A stretch of 64,000 nucleotides of DNA, from the NCBI GenBank assembly GCA_017380575.1, contig JAFODS010000069.1:42358-106357 (forward strand), given 5' to 3'. Each line of letters opens with the position of its first letter. Positions within the stretch are counted from its first letter, which is position 1. The translations under genes and the position numbers were made by a program. This document shows positions 51,981 to 60,976 of this stretch, one piece after another. This DNA comes from Clostridia bacterium. GTDB taxonomy: Bacteria; Bacillota; Clostridia; Oscillospirales; Acutalibacteraceae. The notes under the pieces were generated by a model that saw only the letters and a program-made list of their open reading frames with translations, was not told the DNA's origin and searched no databases.

Positions 51981-53042
51981 TTGAATAAAATCAAGGAATT
52001 TTTAAAACGAAAAGATATTGAATTTTCTTTAAAAAGATACGGAATTGATGCATTGAGTGCGATGGCTCAAGGTCTTTTTGCCTCACTTTTAGTCGGCACG
52101 ATTCTTTCAACTATCGGTCAGCAGTTTTCGGTTGACTTTCTTGTTGAAATCGGCGGTTTTGCTTCTGCTGTCAAAGGCAGTGCAATGGCAATTGCTATCG
52201 GTTATGCGCTCAAAGCTCCTCCGTTAGTTCTTTTTTCGCTCGCGGCAGTCGGATATTCGGCTGATATTGAGGGCGGTGCAGGCGGTCCGCTTGCCGTACT
52301 CTTTATGGCAATTGTTGCGGCAGAGCTCGGAAAGGCAGTCAGTAAGGAAACAAAGCTTGACATCCTTGTTACGCCTATCGTTACAATCATTTCCGGTTGC
52401 GGGCTTTCAATGCTTTGTGCCAAATACATCGGTATGTTTGCAAGCTCGTTCGGCAATGCAGTTATGTGGGCAACGGAGCTTCATCCCCTGCTTATGGGTA
52501 TGATTGTTTCAGCCGTTATCGGAATTGCACTTACTCTTCCGATAAGCAGTGCGGCAATCTGTGCGGCGCTCGGTCTTACAGGACTTGCAGGCGGTGCGGC
52601 TGTTGCAGGATGCTGTGCACAGATGGTCGGTTTCGCAGTTATGAGCTTCCGCGAAAACAAATGGGGCGGACTTGTTTCTCAGGGACTTGGCACAAGTATG
52701 CTTCAGATGGGTAACATTGTAAAGAATCCGCGAATCTGGATTCCGCCTACCCTCGCTTCAATTATCACAGGACCGATTGCAACCTGTGTTTTCAAGCTCC
52801 AGATGAACGGTGCTGCTGTTTCGTCAGGTATGGGTACCTGCGGACTTGTTGGTCAGATCGGTGTTTATACCGGTTGGGTAAACGATGTCGCATCGGGTGC
52901 AAAGGAAGCAATTACAGCATTCGATTGGATCGGACTTGTTTTAATCTGCTTCGTTCTTCCCGCAATTCTTTCATTTGTTTTCTGTGAAATCCTTCGCAAA
53001 ATCGGTTGGATTAAAGAAAACGATCTTAAATTAGGATTATAA
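51981..53042 (+). CDS. PTS_EIIC_2-family (PfoR-like) membrane protein
   Basis: This is a polytopic membrane protein, about 353 residues with roughly nine Gly/Ala-rich segments. It resembles the PTS_EIIC_2/PfoR family: YGIDALSAMAQGLFASLLVGTILSTIG at the start, SLAAVGYSADIEGGAGGPLAV, and GMGTCGLVGQIGVYTGW near the end. No EIIA or EIIB gene is adjacent, so classical PTS uptake is not supported here. A GTG at 51969 is in frame, but GGTGGTGA is correctly spaced for TTG 51981, which I choose. Coupling to a phosphoesterase suggests handling of a phosphorylated or signalling solute, which is inference. Confidence 0.8.
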   Translation: MNKIKEFLKRKDIEFSLKRYGIDALSAMAQGLFASLLVGTILSTIGQQFSVDFLVEIGGFASAVKGSAMAIAIGYALKAPPLVLFSLAAVGYSADIEGGAGGPLAVLFMAIVAAELGKAVSKETKLDILVTPIVTIISGCGLSMLCAKYIGMFASSFGNAVMWATELHPLLMGMIVSAVIGIALTLPISSAAICAALGLTGLAGGAAVAGCCAQMVGFAVMSFRENKWGGLVSQGLGTSMLQMGNIVKNPRIWIPPTLASIITGPIATCVFKLQMNGAAVSSGMGTCGLVGQIGVYTGWVNDVASGAKEAITAFDWIGLVLICFVLPAILSFVFCEILRKIGWIKENDLKLGL

Positions 53043-53046
53043 AAAA

Positions 53047-53073
53047 CAAGGAGTGTTCGCTGAACACTCCTTG
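53047..53073. terminator. Bidirectional terminator between the PTS_EIIC_2 and MATE genes
   Basis: CAAGGAGTGTTC and GAACACTCCTTG form a 12-bp stem with a 3-base loop, flanked by T-rich sequence on both strands. It serves the convergent genes. Confidence 0.92.
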
Positions 53074-53075
53074 TT

Positions 53076-54437
53076 TTATTTGGTATCACTGTCTTTTTTC
53101 CATTTGCCTGTTGCATAGTAAACAATACCGATAAAGAACGGTGTAAAGCCTGCGAGGGCGTCACCGAGCCAGAACCCGTAATGCTTCATATCAAGCACAA
53201 GTCCGAAAAGAACCGAAAGTCCGATTCTCATTATTATTCCGTCAAGAATAGCTGTTACAAAGTTTATCTTATAATTTCCGCTACCGTTAAGAAGAGCATT
53301 CATTATCGCTCGCATCGCACTGCCGAACAAAAGCAACACAGCGATAGGAACAAACTTTCCTGCTATTTCAAGAACTTCGGCTTCCTTGGTAAAGATACCA
53401 AAAATCTCTGAGGGAAAAAGAACTATCAGCACAGATAAAACAGAAGCAACCGAAAGCGTGATAACTGCAAGATTTTTGAGAATCCGCTTTACTCTGCCGT
53501 ACTCCTTTGCGGCAAGATTCTGACCAACCATTGTTGATCCGCCCGTATTCATAGCAGCGGAAACAAGGTTACTTATACTTGAAACCTTATTAGCAATTCC
53601 CGAAAAAGCAGAAACCTCTACACTGTAGGAATTTACCCAAGAATTTACAAAAAGCTTTGAAATCTGAATTGATGCGGTTTTAATTGCCATAGGCGTACCA
53701 AGCTTTACGAGAGCACTCAGCATTTCTTTATCCCATTTCAGGAAATCGCTTTTGCTTATATTAAGCTCAAACTGCTTCTTGTTTTTCAACAGAAACGCTG
53801 AACACGAAATAAAGCTTACAGCCTGACTGATTATCGTCGCAAATGCTGCACCCGATTCTTTCCAACCTAATAAACCGACAAAAACAATGTCAAGTATCAG
53901 GTTTAGAACAGCAGCAATACTTATAAACACAAACGGATGCTTTGAATCACCCATTCCGCGAAGTATCGCACTGACAATATTGTAACCGTATATGAACACA
54001 AGTCCGAGCATACACACGGTTGAATATCTGACAGCTCCGTCAATCGCCTCTGCAGGAGTATTCATAAGCTTCAGCATTCCGTCCTGAAAAATTATTCCGA
54101 GAACGCTGAGAACAACCGCACAGGAAAACAGGAATCCGCACATTGTTCCGACGAAACGTCCGATTTTCTTTCTCTCGCCTGCCCCGATATATCTTGCGAT
54201 AAGCACCTGACCTGCATTGGCAAAGCCCATTGATATAAACGTCAGTAAATTGGTAACGTCACCGCCGACGGAAACAGCTGAAATGCCTTCTTTGCCAAGC
54301 ACGTTGCCGACAACAATCATATCCACCATATTGTAAACAACCTGCAGAAGATTAGAGAGAAACAGTGGCCAAACAAAAACAAGCAACGGTTTTGTTATTC
54401 CGCCTTTTGTAAAATCTTTTATCTGAGTTTTTTGCAT
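53076..54437 (-). CDS. MATE-family efflux transporter
   Basis: This is a cation-coupled multidrug/toxin exporter of 453 residues with about twelve membrane segments in two homologous halves. The N-terminus ITKPLLVFVWPLFLSNLLQVVYNMVDMIVVGNVLG and SVGGDVTNLLTFISMGFANAGQVLIARYIGAGE are typical MatE signatures. The repeat half begins near LSALVKLGTPMAIKTASIQ. The start is ATG 54437. The frame is open 32 codons further upstream, but that stretch contains the promoter -10 and would place AAGAG inside the gene. Substrate not predictable. Confidence 0.9.
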   Translation of the reverse strand: MQKTQIKDFTKGGITKPLLVFVWPLFLSNLLQVVYNMVDMIVVGNVLGKEGISAVSVGGDVTNLLTFISMGFANAGQVLIARYIGAGERKKIGRFVGTMCGFLFSCAVVLSVLGIIFQDGMLKLMNTPAEAIDGAVRYSTVCMLGLVFIYGYNIVSAILRGMGDSKHPFVFISIAAVLNLILDIVFVGLLGWKESGAAFATIISQAVSFISCSAFLLKNKKQFELNISKSDFLKWDKEMLSALVKLGTPMAIKTASIQISKLFVNSWVNSYSVEVSAFSGIANKVSSISNLVSAAMNTGGSTMVGQNLAAKEYGRVKRILKNLAVITLSVASVLSVLIVLFPSEIFGIFTKEAEVLEIAGKFVPIAVLLLFGSAMRAIMNALLNGSGNYKINFVTAILDGIIMRIGLSVLFGLVLDMKHYGFWLGDALAGFTPFFIGIVYYATGKWKKDSDTK

Positions 54438-54459
54438 AAACATCTCTTCTTTCGCAGAG

Positions 54460-54488
54460 ATTATATCACAGTTTTCTTTACAAATAAA
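54460..54488 (-). promoter_or_regulatory. Possible promoter of the MATE gene
   Basis: On the minus strand a perfect TATAAT (54460-54465) has a weak TTTATT 17 bases upstream. The predicted start of transcription lies about 15 bases before ATG 54437, which supports that start choice. Confidence 0.45.
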
Positions 54489-54492
54489 GAGC

Positions 54493-54733
54493 AAGGGGCT
54501 GTAAAAAAAGTGCAGACCGCATAAAACCAGCAAAGAAAGAGTTTCTTCGAAGTTTTAATACTTGAAGAAACCCTTAAAACATAAAAATAAGTAAATATAT
54601 AAAAATTAACGTTTTATGCTATAAACAAACTTCGCCACTCGACGTACCTTTGTACGCCTTCGGGTGCCCAAAACAAAGCTTCGCTTCGTTTTGGCTCAGT
54701 TTGTTCATTCTGCGCATTTTTTCCTATCCCCTT
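54493..54733. repeat. Inverted-repeat element (about 241 bp), MITE-like
   Basis: The ends are an imperfect inverted repeat. AAGGGG...AAAAAAAGTGCAGA (54493-54516) matches the reverse complement of TCTGCGCATTTTTT...CCCCTT (54709-54733). Inside are small hairpins such as CGTAC-CTTT-GTACG (about 54640-54653) and an AAAACAAAGC/GCTTCGTTTT fold. No open frame of note spans it. It fills most of the non-coding gap between the MATE and hydrolase genes, and I see no other gene there. Confidence 0.5.
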
Positions 54734-54742
54734 AAAAAAGAA

Positions 54743-54775
54743 GAGCTGTAAAAAACAAACTGTTTTTTACAGCTC
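54743..54775 (-). terminator. Terminator of the flavin-reductase/hydrolase operon
   Basis: GAGCTGTAAAAAACA and TGTTTTTTACAGCTC form a 15-bp stem with a 3-base loop, followed on the minus strand by TTCTTTTTT, directly after the hydrolase stop. Confidence 0.88.
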
Positions 54776-54781
54776 CTTAAA

Positions 54782-55726
54782 TTATTTTTCAAGATGAGAA
54801 AAGATTTTTTCCCAAACCTTTTCATCCTGTGCTGTCATTCTGTTCCAATCAAAAGAGTCAACAAACTCTTTTTTCTGTTCAGGAGTTTTTAACGTTTTTT
54901 TCTTTTTATTTGAAGACGAAACATATTCCGCAAGATATTTTACTGCATCCTCTGTGTAGTTCGGATTGTGGTCTTTGTTACTTTCAAGAACGAACGTTGT
55001 GTTTTCTCTTTTTGAAAGCTCAGAAACAAGATAATCATAATTGATTTCCTTGTTTACCATTTTATCGTTATCCGAATAAATCAGCAAAACTTTTGCTGAC
55101 GTGTTATTAAGAGAAGCTACTGCATCACAAGTTACATAATCGGGATTGGCTTTCTTTTCAATTTCAGCTATATACTTTTTAATCGAGCCGAAACGTGCAA
55201 TCATTTTTTCAACCGAAACAAAACCTGAAAGCACAACAATATGAGTGAGGTCAGGGTGGAATGCCGAGATATTGAGAGTAGAAAATCCGCCCCAGCTGTG
55301 TCCCATTACGGCAAAGGTTTTATCTTTGTATTTGTCATCAGACTTAAGTGCCTTCAGACAGCAGTCAAGGTCACTGAGTGACTGTGAAAAACCGACAGTT
55401 GACTCCCCTTCAGATTCCATACAGCCTGTATGGTCGTATGAAAAAACTTTGTAGCCGCGACGAGCAAGCATTTCAATTTCCTTCATATAAGAAAGGTGTC
55501 CGCCGCCCATTCCGTGGTCAAAAACTATTATACGGCTCTCGCAGGGGTTATCGTAATAATAGAATTTTCCTTTGAGTGTCTGACCGTTGTTACCTTTGAA
55601 CGAAAACGGGTCTGCGTGCAAGCCTTCGAAATCCTTTTCAGAAAAATAATATGCCAAGCCCTCATCGTCATAGCGTCTGAATATAAGCTCGTTGTATATT
55701 TTTTTCACCGTGTTATAAAACAGCAT
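54782..55726 (-). CDS. Alpha/beta-hydrolase fold serine hydrolase
   Basis: This is a 314-residue soluble hydrolase. The oxyanion-region motif RIIVFDHGMGGGHLSYMKEI and nucleophile elbow MGHSWGGFSTL are clear. An acid candidate lies in LLIYSDNDKMV, and the final His is in LESNKDHNPNY. The C-terminal about 45 residues (SSNKKKKTLKTPEQKKEF...) are charged and probably outside the core. Substrate could be an ester, lipid or peptide; nothing decides it. It lies 9 bases after the flavin-reductase-like gene and is its operon partner. Confidence 0.85.
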   Translation of the reverse strand: MLFYNTVKKIYNELIFRRYDDEGLAYYFSEKDFEGLHADPFSFKGNNGQTLKGKFYYYDNPCESRIIVFDHGMGGGHLSYMKEIEMLARRGYKVFSYDHTGCMESEGESTVGFSQSLSDLDCCLKALKSDDKYKDKTFAVMGHSWGGFSTLNISAFHPDLTHIVVLSGFVSVEKMIARFGSIKKYIAEIEKKANPDYVTCDAVASLNNTSAKVLLIYSDNDKMVNKEINYDYLVSELSKRENTTFVLESNKDHNPNYTEDAVKYLAEYVSSSNKKKKTLKTPEQKKEFVDSFDWNRMTAQDEKVWEKIFSHLEK

Positions 55727-55735
55727 ATTATGACC

Positions 55736-56296
55736 TCATTTCAAAGCATTTCCGTCGCTGAAAGCCTGACCGACTCTTTCACCGAGTGTAATGTAAGTAT
55801 GATACATCGGGTCAAAGGTTATCGGATTGAGCTTTTTATAATCGATATTTCCTTTTTCGTCAAGAATACTTTCATCTGCACTGACATTGACAATTTTGCC
55901 GATAAGGCAGTCTGTTTCTTCATCGAAGCTGATAAGCTCACACTCAACAGTCATCGGCAATTCCTTAATTATCGGTGCATTGACAAATTCACTTTTAAAG
56001 GTGTGAAGCCCAGCTTTTTCAAGCTTATCAGGCACTTTATTTCCTGACTCCACGCCAAGATAATCGCATTCAACAACGTGCTTTGCATCAGCCATACTGA
56101 CGGTAAAAGCACCTGTTTTACGGATATTTTTAACTGTTTTGTGACCTGCAGAAAGGCACATTGTTATTCTGTCTGATTCAGCGATACCGCCCCATGCGGC
56201 ATTCATCGCATTCGGCACACCGTTTTCATCATAAGCTGCGACTATAAAAACAGGCTGTGGATATGTCATAGGCTTTGAGCCGAAATTCTTTCTCAT
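55736..56296 (-). CDS. Flavin reductase-like domain protein
   Basis: This is a 186-residue FMN-binding split-barrel protein. MTYPQPVFIVAAYDENGVPNAMNAAWGGIAESDRITMCLS is the family's N-terminal pattern. HKTVKNIRKTGAFTVSMAD and DYLGVESGNKVPDKLEKAGL follow. Family members reduce flavin or act as small flavoproteins in redox reactions; this one has no partner oxygenase nearby. Start behind AAAGGAG. Confidence 0.88.
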   Translation of the reverse strand: MRKNFGSKPMTYPQPVFIVAAYDENGVPNAMNAAWGGIAESDRITMCLSAGHKTVKNIRKTGAFTVSMADAKHVVECDYLGVESGNKVPDKLEKAGLHTFKSEFVNAPIIKELPMTVECELISFDEETDCLIGKIVNVSADESILDEKGNIDYKKLNPITFDPMYHTYITLGERVGQAFSDGNALK

Positions 56297-56318
56297 AAAT
56301 TACGCTCCTTTGAAAATA

Positions 56319-56338
56319 GCCTCCGTGAAAACGGAGGC
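56319..56338 (-). terminator. Weak terminator-like hairpin after the fucosidase
   Basis: GCCTCCGT-TTTC-ACGGAGGC forms an 8-bp stem on the minus strand, followed by TATTTTC. The U-tract is short, so partial read-through into the flavin-reductase gene is likely. Confidence 0.55.
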
Positions 56339-56344
56339 TTTATG

Positions 56345-57628
56345 TTACTTTGAAAGCTTGATTGTATAAAGCCAGCTACTGTCAACCGTATCGGGATTGA
56401 TTGCAGGAAAAACAACCTCTGCCTTACCGCCGTTGTCAACAATTGTAAGCTCTGCATCGCTGCCGAAAAGAGTTGCTTTGAGGTCTGCATCGTAGTCTAC
56501 GAGTTCAAGCACCTGTGAGCCGAACGGGAAACGATTGATGATTGCATAAACATCGTCACCCTTCTTAGTGTAATAAACACCGTCCTGCTGAGCCTTTGAA
56601 TAAAGGCGTGTGCCGTAGATTGCATCACCGTTAACACGGAGCCAGTCACCCATCTGAAGAAGTCTTTCTTCCATAATTACAGGGATTGTACCGTCTGCTG
56701 CAGGGCCGATATTAAGAAGGAAGTTGCCACCCTTTGAAACAAGGTCGCAAAGCATTTCAAGAAGCTCTTTTGCGCTGAGATAATCAGCAAGCTCCTCGTT
56801 ACGGTTGAATCCGAATGAACGGCCGATGCCGCGGCATTCCTCGAAAGGTCTGTCAAGCTCGACATCTTCGATTTTACGACCTGCTTCGATATAACCGTAT
56901 TCAGTAGTAAAGTTACCGCCCATACGGCCGCGTGTTTCCTTACCCCAACGGTCATTAGGAACGATGAAATCCTTTACGCTTGACTCATTGTAAAGCCACT
57001 GAAGGAATTCTGTTGAATGCCATACATCTGACGGATGCTCCCATTCACCGTCTGTAAAGAGTGTGTTCGGCTGATACTTTTCGATAAGCTCCTTAAGCAT
57101 CGGAATAAGATGCTCAGTTGCATACTCTTCGGGATTTTTAAGATAGAGAGGATGGAACCACTCATAAACTGAATGATAAACACCGAAACGCACATCAGTA
57201 TCTGCGAGCGCATCCTTGAGCTCCTGAAGGAAATCGCGGTGCGGACCGACATCAACTGTGTTCCAGTTCCACGCATAATCTGTTTTATAAAGGCAATAAC
57301 CGTCGTGATGCTTTGAAACGATGTTCATATACTTCGCACCGCTCTTCTGGAAGAGGTCTGCCCATTTTTTTGCATCAAAAAGCTCAGCCTTGAATCCGCT
57401 TACAAAATCTTCGTACTTTGTTTTGTCACCGTAAACTCTCTCGTGGAATTTGTAAGTTTCTGTTTCCTTGTCCTCAATCTGACGCATATACCATTCCGCA
57501 TAGTCACCTTTTTTAGTGTATGCAGGTACAGAATATATACCCCAATGGATGAAGATACCGAACTTGGCATCTGCGAACCATTCAGGTACTTTACGGGAAT
57601 TAAGAGATTCCCAATTATTTTCAAACAT
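56345..57628 (-). CDS. Alpha-L-fucosidase-like glycoside hydrolase (GH29)
   Basis: This retaining alpha-L-fucosidase-like enzyme has 427 residues. The GH29 fingerprints are PEWFADAKFGIFIHWGIYSVPAY, KYMNIVSKHHDGYCLYKT (H107-H108) and the predicted nucleophile Asp in NTLFTDGEWEH (D193). LLEMLCDLVSKGGNFLLNIGPAADG closes the barrel, and a small beta domain forms the C-terminus. It has no signal peptide, so it should act on short oligosaccharides already imported, such as host-glycan or plant fucosides. GTG at 57637 is in frame, but GGAGTG fits ATG 57628. It has its own strong promoter. Confidence 0.92.
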   Translation of the reverse strand: MFENNWESLNSRKVPEWFADAKFGIFIHWGIYSVPAYTKKGDYAEWYMRQIEDKETETYKFHERVYGDKTKYEDFVSGFKAELFDAKKWADLFQKSGAKYMNIVSKHHDGYCLYKTDYAWNWNTVDVGPHRDFLQELKDALADTDVRFGVYHSVYEWFHPLYLKNPEEYATEHLIPMLKELIEKYQPNTLFTDGEWEHPSDVWHSTEFLQWLYNESSVKDFIVPNDRWGKETRGRMGGNFTTEYGYIEAGRKIEDVELDRPFEECRGIGRSFGFNRNEELADYLSAKELLEMLCDLVSKGGNFLLNIGPAADGTIPVIMEERLLQMGDWLRVNGDAIYGTRLYSKAQQDGVYYTKKGDDVYAIINRFPFGSQVLELVDYDADLKATLFGSDAELTIVDNGGKAEVVFPAINPDTVDSSWLYTIKLSK

Positions 57629-57660
57629 ATTTAACACTCCGTTTCATTTGTGTTTATTAA

Positions 57661-57689
57661 AATATACCATTTTGGCGTATCACTGTCAA
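57661..57689 (-). promoter_or_regulatory. Promoter of the GH29 fucosidase gene
   Basis: On the minus strand a consensus TTGACA (57684-57689) and TATATT (57661-57666) are 17 bases apart, beginning right after the upstream GNAT stop codon. Confidence 0.75.
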
Positions 57690-58247
57690 TCAGAGTTTCT
57701 TGGCCATTACAACGCCACCAAGAGCGGAGGCAATTTCAGCAAAACCTTTTCTCTGATAGAAGCGTTGTGCTCCCTTGTTTTCTTTATCAACAATGAGCAT
57801 TACTCCCGGTATGTTCATACTTTTAAGCTTATCAAGCAAGGCATCCATCAGCTGTGAACCGTAACCCTTGCCCTGATATTCATCGAGGATATCGATGTGA
57901 AGGTGTGCAGGATATTTCTTCTTAAACGGAAGATATCCCAATGGCAGAAAATACGCTGTTAAGCTCTGCATTTTATCGATTTTCCAAAGCTCACGGACTT
58001 CGTTTTTTCGGTAATCCTTAACATACTTTGAATAATCAGGTGCACAAAGAATATAACCGACAGCCTTTCCGTTATCGTCAAGAACAAAACAAGTTTCCTT
58101 TTCGGCTCTTGCATAATAGGTTGAGTACGTCAGCGAGATTTTTCTGCCGACTTCCTCTATAGCTCTTGACTCCGGCCCTGCAGTCATTCTGCAGATGTAT
58201 TCAATATCCTTTAAATCCTTGCTTTCTGCAGGTCTTATGTAAGGCAT
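57690..58247 (-). CDS. GNAT-family N-acetyltransferase
   Basis: This is a 185-residue acetyltransferase. The N-terminal IRPAESKDLKDIEYICRMTAG starts the fold. The acetyl-CoA motif is LHIDILDEYQGKGYGSQLMDALLDKL, followed by LIVDKENKGAQRFYQRKGF. Substrate unknown. Its layout resembles GNATs annotated near glycoside hydrolases such as N-acetylglucosaminidases, but that is only a loose similarity. It starts behind AAGGAG, directly after the U32 stop codon. Confidence 0.87.
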   Translation of the reverse strand: MPYIRPAESKDLKDIEYICRMTAGPESRAIEEVGRKISLTYSTYYARAEKETCFVLDDNGKAVGYILCAPDYSKYVKDYRKNEVRELWKIDKMQSLTAYFLPLGYLPFKKKYPAHLHIDILDEYQGKGYGSQLMDALLDKLKSMNIPGVMLIVDKENKGAQRFYQRKGFAEIASALGGVVMAKKL

Positions 58248-58258
58248 AGCTTCACTCC

Positions 58259-60289
58259 TTATTCAACTCCGCGGTAAAGCAGACCTCTTGTAAAGTCACC
58301 CTTTGCTTTACCTGAGCGTATATACGAGGATATAACCTCCGCACAGGTTTCTTTATCTTCCTTTGTAAAATAAAGAAGCATAAAGTCCATATTACGGATT
58401 TCCGTAAGTCTGTCTGCCATATAAACAGGAACAGAATTAAGGATATCATTCACACCCATACGGCACTCAATCGGGAATTCAATTCCCTTACGGTCAACAA
58501 GCTTTCCGTTTCGTTTGCAGTCCTTACAGGTTTTACCGTTTTTCTGCGGACAGTTTCTTACAAGCATAAGAGGAAGTCTGCCGTAAGCAAAGATACCTCT
58601 TGACACTTCCCCGCCGATCGACTGAGCCTGCGACATTGTAAGCTCTGCCGAAAGAAGAACCTTATTCACGCCCATATCTTCAAGCACTTTAAGCGAACGT
58701 GAATTGAAGATATTTGAACCAAAGAAAGCATTTGCTTTAAGACCTGCTTTCTGGATAAGAGCAATACCGTCAAGCGTTCCTGCCCATGCTTCGGTTATAC
58801 CGTATTCCTTCGCTTCATTTAGCTGACGGAGGATTTTTTCGTATGAGCCGAAGATTCCGCGCGGTACTTCAACGCTGACACGGACAGACTTTTTAACTTT
58901 CTTTTCCTCGCCAAGAGGTACAATAACCTGCTCGATATAGTCCCAGTTTTCAGGGATTGTTTCAATATCTGAGAAACGGCAGATAAGACGTTTCTTTCCT
59001 CCCTGATGAGGCTTGACTGAAACGAACTCGTTTCTGAATTCTTTAACCGTTGAAGCCTCGGCACCTTCAAGCTTTTCAATAGCTTCACGTCTTAATTTAT
59101 TGATTTCTGAAACGGGAATAAACACTCCCTCATCAAGCTCGATATCAATTTCGCCTGCAAAGAACCTTGTTCCTCCGCACTTTTCAAGCTGAGTACGGAC
59201 TGATTCTTCCGTAGTTGCTTTATTGAGTGCAGGCTGAGGGTGAGTTTCACTTTCAACGTAAACATTCTTTCCGCCTGCCTGAGCTGCGAGGGAAATCGGT
59301 TCACCGAGAACACCCGTGAATGCAAAGTCGATTTTCGTATCTGCAACTTCTTTTTCATAGAGCTTTTCAAGCTTTTTAAGAACAGTTGCAGCAGCTGTTA
59401 CATCGTCCTTCTGACGTGTACCGAACATGCTGATACCAAGGCTGTTTTTATAATATCCGTCAGTAAAGCCTGAGCGTGAAAAAACACTTCTGAGGTCGCT
59501 TTTAAGCTCGTTATCAACAATTCCGTCAACACTGTTTCTGCACGCTTTAACTGCAGCGGCAACGTATTCGGGACGTTTCATTCTGCCTTCGATTTTGAAC
59601 GAGCAAACACCCATTTCAGCCATTTCACGGATATAATCAACAAGCGAGAGATCCTTGAGGCTGAGGTCGTGTCCCGTACCGTAAGGTGCTCCGAAAGGAA
59701 GACGGCAGGGCTGAGCACAGGCTCCCCTGTTTCCGCTTCTTGAACCGAGTACGGCCGAAAAATAACACTGACCCGAAACACACATACAAAGTGCACCGTG
59801 AACGAAGCATTCAAGCTCAATCGGAGAGTTTTCGCAAAGATTGCGGATTTCTTCCATTGAGAGTTCTCGCGGAAGCACTGCACGAGTGAAACCAAGCTTT
59901 TTAAGTTTTTTAAGACCTGCAGGAGTATGAACCGTCATCTGTGTTGATGCGTGCATCGGCATATCCGGTGCACATCTGCGGATAATATCCGCAAGGCCAA
60001 GGTCCTGAACAATTATTGCATCAACACCCGCTTCACAAGCAAGACGGACGGCATCCTGAGCATCGTCGAGCTCGCCGTCCGAAATAAGCGTGTTTAATGT
60101 AAGATGAACCTTAACACCGTGCTTGTGACAGTAATCAACAGCATTTTTAAGCTCGCTGTAATCAAAATTATCGGCATTGCGACGCGCGTTAAAATCCTTT
60201 GTTCCAAGGTAAACGGCATCTGCACCGCTTCTGACTGCAGCAATAACAGACTCCATTGAGCCTGCAGGTGCAAGAATTTCAATATTCAT
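58259..60289 (-). CDS. Peptidase U32 family protein (with DUF3656-like C-terminal region)
   Basis: U32 proteins are radical-type or collagenase-like enzymes. Characterised relatives take part in RNA or cofactor hydroxylation, so peptidase activity is not assured. The 676-residue protein begins EILAPAGSMESVIAAVRSGADAVYLG. It has the U32 signature ECFVHGALCMCVSGQCYFS, then NRGACAQPCRLPF with conserved cysteines. A long second half (about 370-676) holds CPQKNGKTCKDCKRNG, another Cys cluster that may bind a metal or iron-sulfur centre. It overlaps the zapA stop as TAATG, a conserved pairing in Clostridia. Confidence 0.9.
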   Translation of the reverse strand: MNIEILAPAGSMESVIAAVRSGADAVYLGTKDFNARRNADNFDYSELKNAVDYCHKHGVKVHLTLNTLISDGELDDAQDAVRLACEAGVDAIIVQDLGLADIIRRCAPDMPMHASTQMTVHTPAGLKKLKKLGFTRAVLPRELSMEEIRNLCENSPIELECFVHGALCMCVSGQCYFSAVLGSRSGNRGACAQPCRLPFGAPYGTGHDLSLKDLSLVDYIREMAEMGVCSFKIEGRMKRPEYVAAAVKACRNSVDGIVDNELKSDLRSVFSRSGFTDGYYKNSLGISMFGTRQKDDVTAAATVLKKLEKLYEKEVADTKIDFAFTGVLGEPISLAAQAGGKNVYVESETHPQPALNKATTEESVRTQLEKCGGTRFFAGEIDIELDEGVFIPVSEINKLRREAIEKLEGAEASTVKEFRNEFVSVKPHQGGKKRLICRFSDIETIPENWDYIEQVIVPLGEEKKVKKSVRVSVEVPRGIFGSYEKILRQLNEAKEYGITEAWAGTLDGIALIQKAGLKANAFFGSNIFNSRSLKVLEDMGVNKVLLSAELTMSQAQSIGGEVSRGIFAYGRLPLMLVRNCPQKNGKTCKDCKRNGKLVDRKGIEFPIECRMGVNDILNSVPVYMADRLTEIRNMDFMLLYFTKEDKETCAEVISSYIRSGKAKGDFTRGLLYRGVE

Positions 60290-60648
60290 TATAATTTATC
60301 CTTTTCTTCAAGACTTCTTCTGATACTGCGAAGATCCCTTGTCATTCTTTCAGCTTCCCTACGAGCCATTTCAGCTTCGGTCTTTGCTCTTGCCGCATCT
60401 TCCATATAAACCTGAATCTGAGCCTTAAGATAATCGGCATTTCTTTCTGCCTGATGGTATCTGTCCGCAAACTCAAGGGCACAAAGTACAGATGCCTGTA
60501 CCTGAGAAAGACGAGGATGCTGACGGAGCAAATCAGTAATGATTTCATCAACCTCTTCGCCAAGATTTCTCATTTCGCTGACATCACCGTCAGTGGTAAG
60601 ATGATAGTCAAGGCCACCGATAGTGAGCCTCACCTTATTTTTTTCCAT
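60289..60648 (-). CDS. zapA: Cell division protein ZapA
   Basis: ZapA is a small coiled-coil protein that bundles FtsZ filaments. The 119-residue product begins MEKNKVRLTIGGLDYHLTTDGD, followed by the globular domain and a long C-terminal helix (YLKAQIQVYMEDAARAKTEAE...). ATG 60648 is preceded by GGAGGG; the frame is open further upstream but without a site. With FtsZ and FtsL at the window start, it adds to the division genes present. Confidence 0.9.
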   Translation of the reverse strand: MEKNKVRLTIGGLDYHLTTDGDVSEMRNLGEEVDEIITDLLRQHPRLSQVQASVLCALEFADRYHQAERNADYLKAQIQVYMEDAARAKTEAEMARREAERMTRDLRSIRRSLEEKDKL

Positions 60649-60694
60649 AATAATCCCTCCGCAGTATAATACGCAAAAGTCCGCCAATAATTAA

Positions 60695-60723
60695 ATTGTA
60701 TAAGCGTTATACTCTTGCTTCAA
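60695..60723 (-). promoter_or_regulatory. Promoter of the zapA-U32-GNAT operon
   Basis: On the minus strand TTGAAG (60718-60723) and TACAAT (60695-60700) are 17 bases apart. Between it and the glgP promoter (60,724-60,947) the sequence is AT-rich and I see no gene or structure. Confidence 0.6.
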
Positions 60724-60947
60724 GCGATGTTTAAGGTATTATACTATAAAAAAGCGATTGAGAAAAGTGTTTTTGTGTAATTTTTTGTATTTTTCGGTAT
60801 ATTAAATTTTTCTTTACCGCCGTTAACACCCGTTATTTTGTGCAAATATAATAAATGAAATCGTTAATAAACTTTATTGAATTATATTTTTCGTCAAAAA
60901 GCACAAATATAAAGCAGAATTTTCTTATAATAATTTGTATTTTAATA

Positions 60948-60976
60948 TTGTATTTTTATACATTTAGGTATAAAAT
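60948..60976 (+). promoter_or_regulatory. Promoter of glycogen phosphorylase
   Basis: TTGTAT (60948-60953) and TAAAAT (60971-60976) are 17 bases apart, about 50 bases upstream of the ATG. Confidence 0.55.

Noticed and set aside
54438-54533. Longer MATE N-terminus
   Set aside because: It spans a TATAAT promoter element and gives residues atypical of the family.
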